Source: Nitrososphaerota archaeon (lineage in GTDB: Archaea > Thermoproteota > Nitrososphaeria > Nitrososphaerales > Nitrososphaeraceae). From it: DNA of 6,064 nt. Both the position numbers and the translations under genes were made by a program. Below are positions 1 to 5,530 of this stretch, one piece after another (positions within the stretch are counted from its first letter, which is position 1; the number at the start of each line of letters is the position of its first letter). The notes below the pieces were generated by a model. It ran no database searches, was not told the DNA's origin, and worked only from the letters and a program-made list of their open reading frames with translations. Location of the stretch: assembly GCA_005877345.1 (NCBI GenBank), contig VBPR01000190.1:1-6064 (forward strand), given 5' to 3'.

Positions 1-322
1 CACCAGTAGAAATCCTAATGGCTTCTCGTCTATGTAAGAAAGGATTTGGCAAAAAATCAAATCTCATTTGACGTGCAACTTTGAGAATAACAGGATGATC
101 GCGAGAAGTCTCTTTTATGTCTACATACCGTACGCCAAATCCATCCATGTGAGAAGAGTTTCTAGCCGGAATGTCAACATTTGATATGATGTCATTGTAA
201 AGTACTCGTCCAAAAGAATCAAAAGTATGAATCGATTCTGCTGACGGCTTCATCTTGACACTGCGTACGACTTTACCATAACTGGCTCCGACCGAAGTAT
301 ATGACGAGGGTGTCCAATGCAT
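1..322 (-). CDS. moeA: Molybdopterin molybdotransferase MoeA-like protein, N-terminal part (runs off left edge)
   Basis: MoeA ligates molybdenum to adenylylated molybdopterin in the last step of Mo-cofactor synthesis in the cytoplasm. Only 107 N-terminal codons lie in the window. The translation shows the MoeA signature in order: FGRVLYNDI (37-45, family form LGRVLAEDI), VDIPARNSSHMDGFGVRYVD (49-68, family form D-P-x-x-x-S-x-MDG-Y/F-A/G-VR) and, at the very edge, EAIRISTG (100-107), which in the family leads into TGAPLP. ATG at 322 is the only usable start: the frame stays open upstream only to a stop at 365-367, with no ATG, GTG or TTG between. The gene is divergent from the small secreted-protein gene at 451 and lies two genes from a Mo-cofactor enzyme (938-2599), which fits a molybdenum locus. 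The C-terminal domains are outside the window, so a MoeA-PBP fusion or a paralogue specific for tungsten cannot be excluded. Confidence 0.85.
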   Translation of the reverse strand, partial: MHWTPSSYTSVGASYGKVVRSVKMKPSAESIHTFDSFGRVLYNDIISNVDIPARNSSHMDGFGVRYVDIKETSRDHPVILKVARQMRFDFLPNPFLHRREAIRISTG

Positions 323-340
323 CGTCGTAGTATAGATGTT

Positions 341-350
341 TGAATATTTA
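341..350 (-). promoter_or_regulatory. Candidate TATA box for moeA-like gene
   Basis: On the minus strand this reads TAAATATTCA, 19-28 nt upstream of the ATG at 322. No Shine-Dalgarno-like sequence precedes that ATG. The spacing would give a leaderless or nearly leaderless transcript, as seen for most other genes in this window. It rests on base composition and spacing only. Confidence 0.35.
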
Positions 351-420
351 GATGATATGATTTGTCAGATATTGGATTGTTTCTTTCTACTGGGAGGGTA
401 TTTTTTTAGAATTTCGTACT

Positions 421-428
421 CTTTATAT
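421..428 (+). promoter_or_regulatory. TATA box for the 451-837 gene
   Basis: CTTTATAT ends 22 nt before the ATG at 451, with its centre about 26 nt upstream, which is the archaeal TATA-to-transcription-start distance. Transcription would start at or next to the ATG (leaderless). The 22 nt between box and ATG contain no Shine-Dalgarno-like purine stretch, consistent with this. It is the best-formed box in the window. Confidence 0.55.
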
Positions 429-450
429 CGTAGGTTTCGATCAAATTTTT

Positions 451-837
451 ATGAATGAAAATGCTACAATAGTGCTACTACTATTTATCGGATTAATGTT
501 GTCATTGCATCTTGGAAAGTCCACGTTTTTAGTGGATCCCGTCTTCAGTTTGGTTCAAGATCAAAAGGATACAAACGGTGTGCAGAGTAACGATAACAGG
601 ACAACTAGTAACGGAAAAAATATGACAATAAGTACTAGGAATATGACTTTTGGATCCTCACTTGACAATGCCAAGATGCATTTAATGGAAGCTATAATGG
701 ATCTCAAGGAAGGCAATACGAAAGGAGCAATGATGCAACTTAATATGACAGAAGGAGGGATTAAGATGCACGAAAAAGAGATGATGCAAATGATGAAACA
801 GAATATTTCAAATAGTACAGTTGTACCTGAAAAATAA
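451..837 (+). CDS. Small secreted Met-rich, sequon-rich protein of unknown function
   Basis: Not recognised as a named family. The 128-residue protein begins with a hydrophobic segment (about 7-22, IVLLLFIGLMLSLHLG) that looks like a signal peptide or membrane anchor. A low-complexity polar linker follows (about 37-66), then a region predicted by eye to be helical (about 69-117). The mature part holds six N-x-S/T sequons (N49, N57, N64, N98, N118, N121), consistent with an N-glycosylated surface protein. Fifteen of 128 residues are Met, clustered as MM or MxxM (76-83, 94-99, 106-115), with His at 77 and 107. This composition could bind Cu(I), but that is inference, and there is no cysteine. 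The start is supported by a well-placed TATA box. It lies between a cofactor-synthesis gene and the molybdoenzyme gene it precedes by 100 bp. The coding call is solid; the function is unknown. Confidence 0.75.
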   Translation: MNENATIVLLLFIGLMLSLHLGKSTFLVDPVFSLVQDQKDTNGVQSNDNRTTSNGKNMTISTRNMTFGSSLDNAKMHLMEAIMDLKEGNTKGAMMQLNMTEGGIKMHEKEMMQMMKQNISNSTVVPEK

Positions 838-838
838 A

Positions 839-878
839 CCACCATTAATTTCAATATGGAAGTGGATACTATTTTCTT
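839..878 (+). terminator. Weak hairpin plus T-rich tract after the small secreted-protein gene
   Basis: CCAC (839-842) and CAT (843-845) can pair with GTGG (862-865) and ATG (856-858), with a 3-nt bulge and a 10-nt loop. The T-rich stretch ATTTTCTT (871-878) follows. The stop codon of the preceding gene ends at 837. Archaeal termination depends mainly on T-rich tracts, so the hairpin may be incidental. Confidence 0.25.
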
Positions 879-907
879 AAATTCATAGGAAAATGAGATG
901 TGGAAAA

Positions 908-917
908 CCTTAAATCA
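908..917 (+). promoter_or_regulatory. Candidate TATA box for the molybdoenzyme gene
   Basis: The stretch CCTTAAATCA is centred about 25 nt upstream of the GTG at 938. There is no Shine-Dalgarno sequence before the GTG, so a leaderless message is likely. The box is weaker than that at 421-428, and part of the expression could come from read-through of the upstream gene. Confidence 0.35.
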
Positions 918-937
918 TTTACTCTTAAAATAAAATC

Positions 938-2599
938 GTGACAGCTACAGGAGGTCACCAACTTAGAAGGTCTTTTATTGCAGGAATAGTTGCTGGTGCG
1001 CTAGCTATTGGAATTTCACTGCTAATCAGATCACTTGCTGGAGGGCCATTTCTTCCTGAGCTTGCGTCGCAGACTTTATTTTCACTCACCCCAGGAGAGT
1101 TCGAGTCACAAGCAGTCGAGAACTTTGGACCTCTTGCAAAATATTCTGCTTTTACAGCCGCCATTATAATTAATTTCATCTTATACGGTCTGTTTGGAAT
1201 TATCATAGATAAAATTCACATCAAATCAAAAAAGAGCGGCTATGTAAGGAAGGCATTACTATCTTCGTTAGTTGCATACATCATCTTACTTATCATATCT
1301 GTTGCGCTAGTAACAACAATCCAGTTGAGATCCCCTACTGGAGCAATCTCAGTTCCTATCCTAGCAATCTCGTTAGCCATACCTCAAATTGTGTTTGGGT
1401 TTGTGTTCGCTTCCTTCTTCAGGATCAGTAAACCAGTAAAAAAGGTTACTGAAGTCACTGATGTCAATGCTTATCAGTCTCCTCCTAACATTCAACGGAG
1501 GAACGTTAGTAGAAGGGACTTTCTTCAATTTATTACAGTTTCAGCAGTAGCTTTTCCGATTTTATATTTCGGATTAAATCGCTTGTTTTCAGAACAAAGT
1601 CAAGGACAAGAAGAACAGGAGCTCGCATCGTCTTCACAATTACAGCCAAAATCAAGACCAGTTGGATTTGAAGATCCTATGTTAGCCCCACTTCTTGCCT
1701 CCGAAGTGACTCCTACTTACCTCTTCTATAGAATTGATATAAACCCCATAGTTCCAGCGGTCGATGAAAAAACATGGAACCTTAACATAAAGGGTTTGGT
1801 CAATAACCCATTTACAGTTAATTATGATGAACTGAAGGCTATGCCTGCTGTAGAACAGTATGCTACCTTACAATGCGTGAGCAATAAGATTGGAGGTGAT
1901 TTGATAAGTAATGCGTTGTGGAAGGGAGTAAAGCTTAAGCAAATCCTCGAAAAAGCTAAAGTCAAGCCAGGATCAAAATACATAGCATTCAGATGCTCTG
2001 ATGGTTACGATGTTGGCATCCCATTAGAAAAAGGACTTATGGAAGGAACCATATTGGCATACGAAATGAACCTGGCTCCTTTAACTGCAAAACATGGGTT
2101 TCCTGTTAGGGCTATTGTACCGGGATTGTATGGTATGATGAACCCCAAATGGATAACAGAGATAGAGGTTGTTGACAATGTATATGAGGGCTATTGGCAA
2201 AGAAATGGTTGGACTAACAATGCGGATGTACATACTACTTCAACTACACTTATTCCTGGAGATGCAGAAGCAAGGGATAGATTTAGGAGATTAGATGAGA
2301 TGCCAAAAATTGTACCTGGACAAAAAGCCCCAATTGCAGGGATAGCATTCGGAGGTGATCGTGGAATTTCAAAAGTTGAGGTAAGCACTGATGGTGGTGC
2401 AACTTGGAAATCTGCTATTATCAAAAACCCTCTATCTCAATACACATGGGTTCTATGGACTGCTGGTTTTACCCCGATAGGTAAGGAACATTACAATATA
2501 ATTGTCAGAGCAACCGACAAGACAGGGCAAACACAGACAGCTGAATTCAACAAACCGTTTCCAGATGGAGCCACTGGAAACCATACAATAACGGCATAG
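938..2599 (+). CDS. Membrane-anchored molybdopterin-dependent oxidoreductase, sulfite oxidase family, with internal Tat-like motif
   Basis: A 553-residue enzyme whose catalytic part should face outside the cell. N-terminal half: four predicted membrane helices (about 12-34, 69-90, 106-128, 139-161), a basic cytoplasmic linker, the twin-arginine motif SRRDFLQF (191-198), then a fifth helix (about 198-217). Catalytic half: sulfite-oxidase-type Mo-cofactor domain (about 240-440), with the predicted Mo-ligand cysteine C313 in TLQCVSN, followed by GGDLISNALWKGV, and the cofactor-contact stretch GFPVRAIVPGLYG (387-399). The C-terminal region (about 455-553) matches the Mo-oxidoreductase dimerisation domain, with ISKVEVSTDGGATW typical. 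No haem b5 or cytochrome domain is present, so the electron acceptor is separate. Substrate is unknown; sulfite is one possibility, but the family also includes reductases. GTG 938 is the only start available because an in-frame stop lies at 926-928. The MoeA-like gene nearby supports the cofactor assignment. Confidence 0.88.
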   Translation: MTATGGHQLRRSFIAGIVAGALAIGISLLIRSLAGGPFLPELASQTLFSLTPGEFESQAVENFGPLAKYSAFTAAIIINFILYGLFGIIIDKIHIKSKKSGYVRKALLSSLVAYIILLIISVALVTTIQLRSPTGAISVPILAISLAIPQIVFGFVFASFFRISKPVKKVTEVTDVNAYQSPPNIQRRNVSRRDFLQFITVSAVAFPILYFGLNRLFSEQSQGQEEQELASSSQLQPKSRPVGFEDPMLAPLLASEVTPTYLFYRIDINPIVPAVDEKTWNLNIKGLVNNPFTVNYDELKAMPAVEQYATLQCVSNKIGGDLISNALWKGVKLKQILEKAKVKPGSKYIAFRCSDGYDVGIPLEKGLMEGTILAYEMNLAPLTAKHGFPVRAIVPGLYGMMNPKWITEIEVVDNVYEGYWQRNGWTNNADVHTTSTTLIPGDAEARDRFRRLDEMPKIVPGQKAPIAGIAFGGDRGISKVEVSTDGGATWKSAIIKNPLSQYTWVLWTAGFTPIGKEHYNIIVRATDKTGQTQTAEFNKPFPDGATGNHTITA

Positions 2600-2616
2600 G
2601 AATGAATTATCAGATT

Positions 2617-2668
2617 TTAGCTGGTAACTGTCCAATAGTCTTCACTTTTCTATGGAGGTATCAGCTAA
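2617..2668 (+). repeat. Long imperfect inverted repeat (hairpin) downstream of the molybdoenzyme gene
   Basis: TTAGCTGGTA (2617-2626) pairs with TATCAGCTAA (2659-2668) over 10 positions with one G-U pair. Inside it, TCCAATAG (2631-2638) pairs with CTATGGA (2650-2656), with one bulged A and an 11-nt loop. It starts 17 nt after the stop codon at 2597-2599. No T-run follows the stem, so it does not look like a bacterial-type terminator. It could be a 3'-UTR stability or processing element, or chance. Confidence 0.4.
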
Positions 2669-2766
2669 CAGAGAGTGTAACTGAATTTATGATTATCACA
2701 AATTTAAATCAAAGATAGAAACAGAAGGGATTTTCTTGATTTGGCTACAATTCAATCAAAAATAAA

Positions 2767-2774
2767 CTTTATCT
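2767..2774 (+). promoter_or_regulatory. Candidate TATA box for the DM13 gene
   Basis: CTTTATCT, nearly identical to the CTTTATAT box at 421-428, lies 25-32 nt upstream of the ATG at 2799. A GGAG (2784-2787) sits 11 nt before the ATG, farther than usual for a ribosome-binding site, so a transcript with little or no leader is more likely. Confidence 0.45.
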
Positions 2775-2798
2775 ATTGATGTCGGAGAACTTTACTTA

Positions 2799-3413
2799 AT
2801 GTTTGAAAATACCCACTTTGACAGATTGTCGGTTTGTGTCTTGATTTTATTATTGGCTCTTTTAGGAATAACATTATCTTTTCATTCAAATGCTGCGGAA
2901 GATTCTGATGAGCTAAAAAAGCGGTCTATGGAGGCCTATAAACAATTTAATAATATGACAGAGGACCAAAGAAACTCAGCCATGGAGAACATGAGTGAAA
3001 CAGATAAGAACATGGTTATGATGGGGGCTGCGCAAATAAACAATAAGGTAAATGAAACTATACAGGCAATGGCTCCGCCTAATACAGAGATGGCATCAAT
3101 CTATGAATTAAGAAGTGGTAATTTTACAAACTCTGGAAACATCTCAAAAGTCAGTGGAATTTCAAGAATTCTGTCTGTAAATAATAATGAGTTCCTACGA
3201 TTTGAGCACTTTAACTTAACGAATGGACCAGAGCTTCATGTATACTTTACTAATAAAGGAGATTTAGTAAATAGTAAGGATCTCGGTATACTTAAAGGAA
3301 ATATAGGTCCACAAAACTACTTTTTAGGTGATATTGCTAACAAATATGACACAGTAGTGATTGCCTCAAAGCCATTTAAGATGGTGTATGCAAAAGCGAT
3401 ATTGGAACCCTGA
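2799..3413 (+). CDS. Secreted DM13-domain protein with Met-rich helical N-terminal region
   Basis: A 204-residue protein with a predicted signal peptide or anchor (hydrophobic about 10-28, then SNAAED with possible cleavage near 32-33). Residues 44-98 are polar, helical-looking and Met-rich (9 Met), including two imperfect 12-residue repeats at 51-62 and 63-74 (NNMTEDQRNSAM and ENMSETDKNMVM). Residues about 102-203 match the DM13 fold: SGNFTNSGNISKVSGI, LRFEHFNLTNGPELHVYF (133-150), LGILKGNIGPQNYFL (162-176), YDTVVIASKPF (183-193). DM13 is proposed to act in redox or electron transfer, often beside DOMON or cytochrome domains, and normally carries a near-invariant Cys before K/R-x-F. Here that position is S190, and the only Cys (C13) lies in the signal region. 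Six N-x-S/T sequons (52, 64, 85, 108, 114, 139) suggest glycosylation. The domain call is firm; a redox role is doubtful without the Cys. Confidence 0.82.
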   Translation: MFENTHFDRLSVCVLILLLALLGITLSFHSNAAEDSDELKKRSMEAYKQFNNMTEDQRNSAMENMSETDKNMVMMGAAQINNKVNETIQAMAPPNTEMASIYELRSGNFTNSGNISKVSGISRILSVNNNEFLRFEHFNLTNGPELHVYFTNKGDLVNSKDLGILKGNIGPQNYFLGDIANKYDTVVIASKPFKMVYAKAILEP

Positions 3414-3483
3414 CCACGTTTGAAGGTCTGAATAATTGTGAAAAAAGAAATGCAAGATAGTGATTAGCGGCAGGTAGGAATAG

Positions 3484-3493
3484 TTAATAATAT
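3484..3493 (+). promoter_or_regulatory. Candidate TATA box for the Rieske-flavodoxin gene
   Basis: TTAATAATAT lies 19-28 nt upstream of the ATG at 3512, with no Shine-Dalgarno sequence between, again consistent with a leaderless message. The 98-bp gap from the DM13 gene also argues for a separate promoter. Confidence 0.45.
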
Positions 3494-3511
3494 GTATGGC
3501 TAGGCTACTGC

Positions 3512-4633
3512 ATGGATTTTGTTGAATCCGTGGATGTCAAGAGTCTACCCCCTGGTTCTCACACAGTCATATCAATTAATGGTAAGGAAGTGTTACTCTT
3601 CAATATTGACGGAGAGATTAGCACTATCGGAAACATATGTTTACACAAAGGAGGACCTCTAAGTGAGGGCAAGGTCGAAAAAAAGTATGATGGTTACTAT
3701 GTTACCTGTCCATGGCATGGATGGGAGTATAATGTAAAAACCGGTGCTGCTCCCCCTGGATTTGGTGACCAACAAGCCCTGTATGATACTCTGGTCAAAG
3801 ACAATAAGATTTTTGTTTCAGCGTTACCAAGAGTGCTACCTCTAAAGGCGGAACATAAAGATAATCCACTTCAGGATTTAGCAGAGCTTCGTTATGAATC
3901 AACCAGATCGTCTTTAAACATACTTGGCATATCTTGTACAAACATGAATCAAAACTTGCCTAGGATATCCACGTCAGATGAAGCTTTGCAGGATGCCTTA
4001 GAATATGGAAGTGAGAAATATAATGCTAGTACGGTACTGTTAAAACTAAGTGACTTAGAGTTTAGACACTGCGAGGGATACTATAGCAGAAATGAGCAGG
4101 CTTGTACTTGGCCATGTTCAATTTCGGAGATGGATAGTAACGATGGCATGAATGAAGTCTACAGAAAGCTGATACTATGGGCCGATATTTTAGTCCTATC
4201 AACACCAATAAGATGGGGAAACGCCTCATCACTATACTATAAAATGGCTGAACGTCTCAATTGTGTTCAAAACCAAATAACCTTACAGGACAGAGTACTA
4301 GTAAAGAACAAAGTTGCAAGCTTCATAATAACAGGTGGACAGGACAACATTCAACAAGTTGCAGGTCAAATGATGGTATTCTTTACTGAGCTTGGATTTT
4401 CATTACCACCATTTGCGTTCGTGGGGTGGAGTAGAGGTTGGACTGCGGAGGATATGGAATACAATGAAAAGCTATTCTTAAAATCGAGGTATGTCAAGAG
4501 GTCTGTTAGAGATTTGATAGATAACGATATGAAACTTTTGCGCCAACTTAAGGGCGATCCATGTGTGCATATAGCGTCACCACAACCAAAGATTTCAGAG
4601 GCACCTTCAAAAATTAAAATCGATAATGACTGA
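3512..4633 (+). CDS. Rieske [2Fe-2S] ferredoxin domain fused to flavodoxin-fold NAD(P)H:FMN reductase-like domain
   Basis: A 373-residue soluble protein with no signal peptide, so probably cytoplasmic. Residues 1-104 are a Rieske ferredoxin domain with all four ligands: C43-x-H45 (NICLHKGGPL) and C66-x-x-H69 (CPWHGWEY). Residues about 134-330 resemble the NADPH-dependent FMN reductase/iron-sulfur flavoprotein family: an NILGIS strand (136-141), a Cys cluster C187, C198, C202 (CTWPC), WADILVLSTPIRWGNASS (223-240, family form AD-x-hhh-x-(S/T)P-x-YW-G-x-x-S) and IITGGQDN (272-279). The usual phosphate-loop pattern after the first strand (GSxRxxS) is degenerate here (CTNMNQNLPRIS). The C-terminal tail (about 331-373) is charged and unassigned. 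The protein probably passes electrons between a flavin and the Rieske cluster; its partners are unknown. The next gene starts 30 bp downstream, so the two may be co-transcribed. Confidence 0.85.
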   Translation: MDFVESVDVKSLPPGSHTVISINGKEVLLFNIDGEISTIGNICLHKGGPLSEGKVEKKYDGYYVTCPWHGWEYNVKTGAAPPGFGDQQALYDTLVKDNKIFVSALPRVLPLKAEHKDNPLQDLAELRYESTRSSLNILGISCTNMNQNLPRISTSDEALQDALEYGSEKYNASTVLLKLSDLEFRHCEGYYSRNEQACTWPCSISEMDSNDGMNEVYRKLILWADILVLSTPIRWGNASSLYYKMAERLNCVQNQITLQDRVLVKNKVASFIITGGQDNIQQVAGQMMVFFTELGFSLPPFAFVGWSRGWTAEDMEYNEKLFLKSRYVKRSVRDLIDNDMKLLRQLKGDPCVHIASPQPKISEAPSKIKIDND

Positions 4634-4663
4634 TAAGAAATAATATAGTAAATGGATGAATGA

Positions 4664-5383
4664 ATGTTGCTCCTCGTAGACAAAATTAAGGATCTCCAGA
4701 ATGTTTGTAAAATAGTTTCTAAATTAAAATCGCAACTAATAGAGGAGTTACCTCACTATGGACACGATGCTCTCTTTTTAAAGAATGATGAGATAACGAC
4801 TGGTCTTTTAAACAATATGACAGAAATTAAAATAAATTTAGTCACCACAGAGCTTCTTTACTTTCATAATGAGCAAGGATACCTTATCGAGTTAACTCGT
4901 GATGAAATAATTGAAAGATTACAAGATATTGTTACCAGATATGGTCTTAATATTCCACAGACTCCTCGTTTGACAAATCTTAATACTGAAGACTTGTTCG
5001 ACTACCTTGCATTTGCGACAAAGGCTAACAGAAGTTTGGAATTATTTCGGATGAAATTAATTGGACACTTCACTCAGGTGCATTTGTGGCCAGATGGATT
5101 TGATTTCTCAGTAGAATGGTTTACGAAGAAAAATGACCAACAGATTGGCGTGGGAATCTCCCCAGGACACGATCAATATGAATCACCATATCTTTATGTA
5201 AATCCTTATCCGTTTAATGAAATGATGGTGCACGAGCCATTGTTCACTGGCAGATGGCACACAGACGGATGGAGAGGAATCAAAGTAGAATGGAAAGATC
5301 TCGAAAAGAAGCTAGAACAACAAATCTCAGGTGAAATATATGACCTATTTTTAGTTGCACAGCGCAATTTTCAAGGAAGGTGA
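4664..5383 (+). CDS. DUF5996-type protein of unknown function
   Basis: A 239-residue soluble protein without signal or membrane segments. The stretch about 122-184 resembles the DUF5996 family: RSLELFRMKLIGHFTQVHLW (123-142), GFDFSVEWF (145-153), then GVGISPGHDQYESPYLYV (162-179) and NPYPF (180-184). Bacterial members have the equivalents F-x-G-K-x-SPVHFFWGSFDLAVTRF and a C-terminal AYPEP-type segment. The N-terminal part also fits, with LPHYGHDALFLKN (29-41) and a β-rich EIKINLVTTELLYF (54-67). No catalytic function is established for the family as far as I know. ATG 4664 is the first usable start: an in-frame ATG at 4652 is followed two codons later by a stop (4661-4663). The gene lies 30 bp after the Rieske-flavodoxin gene and is probably read from the same transcript or from a weak box near 4640-4648. 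Confidence 0.7.
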   Translation: MLLLVDKIKDLQNVCKIVSKLKSQLIEELPHYGHDALFLKNDEITTGLLNNMTEIKINLVTTELLYFHNEQGYLIELTRDEIIERLQDIVTRYGLNIPQTPRLTNLNTEDLFDYLAFATKANRSLELFRMKLIGHFTQVHLWPDGFDFSVEWFTKKNDQQIGVGISPGHDQYESPYLYVNPYPFNEMMVHEPLFTGRWHTDGWRGIKVEWKDLEKKLEQQISGEIYDLFLVAQRNFQGR

Positions 5384-5530
5384 TCTTTTTTAGATGTGTA
5401 TGGGATCTAACACACAGTTAATTTGTTGATATTTCGTAATTTTACAAAAATATTAAACTTTATCAGATCCGCTAAATTTCTTATTACTATAATTTGACTA
5501 GGTAGTGGAATATTATGTCATCGTATATTT
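5384..5530. terminator. Convergent 3' region with T-rich terminator-like tracts on both strands
   Basis: This 147-bp AT-rich spacer separates two convergent genes. On the plus strand, CTTTTTT (5385-5391) starts 2 nt after the DUF5996 stop and fits archaeal T-tract termination. On the minus strand, a run of five Ts (plus coordinates 5446-5450) lies about 80 nt beyond the CBS gene's stop, inside a weak 6-bp AT stem (5429-5434 with 5448-5453). No supportable gene is present. Confidence 0.4.

Larger units (their letters stand above)
323..450. promoter_or_regulatory. Divergent intergenic region between moeA-like gene and small secreted-protein gene
   Basis: This 128-bp AT-rich region carries TATA-like boxes for both flanking genes. 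Between them lies GGGAGGG (392-398) followed by a run of seven Ts (401-407). No clear palindromic operator was found. Shared regulation of the two divergent genes is possible but not shown. Confidence 0.5.
2600..2798. other. 199-bp intergenic region between molybdoenzyme and DM13 genes
   Basis: This is the longest non-coding stretch in the window. It contains the inverted repeat at 2617-2668 and, near its right end, the candidate promoter of the DM13 gene. The remaining AT-rich sequence (about 2669-2766) shows no open frame or RNA gene that can be supported. Confidence 0.5.

Noticed and set aside
561..854. A 97-codon minus-strand open frame opposite the small secreted-protein gene
   Set aside because: It is the complement of a gene with a good promoter, signal segment and sequon pattern. 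Its own translation is a hydrophobic mirror of that sequence with no recognisable domain.
839..937. A possible separate small RNA in the 100-bp gap before the molybdoenzyme gene
   Set aside because: Only a weak bulged hairpin and a TATA-like string are visible, better explained as terminator and promoter of the flanking genes.
950..955. A perfect GGAGGT, like a strong ribosome-binding site, just inside the molybdoenzyme gene
   Set aside because: It lies 12 nt after the GTG start and encodes Gly-Gly. No in-frame ATG, GTG or TTG follows at a suitable distance, and a downstream start would cut into the first membrane helix.
938..4633. A single redox operon encoding a complete new respiratory complex
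   Set aside because: Gaps of about 100-200 bp with a TATA-like box before each gene, a cytoplasmic Rieske fusion against an exported Mo enzyme, and no cytochrome or quinone-site gene do not support a single complex.
4366..4683. A 105-codon minus-strand open frame across the end of the Rieske-flavodoxin gene and the start of the next gene
   Set aside because: It overlaps two well-supported plus-strand genes and has no domain or motif of its own.
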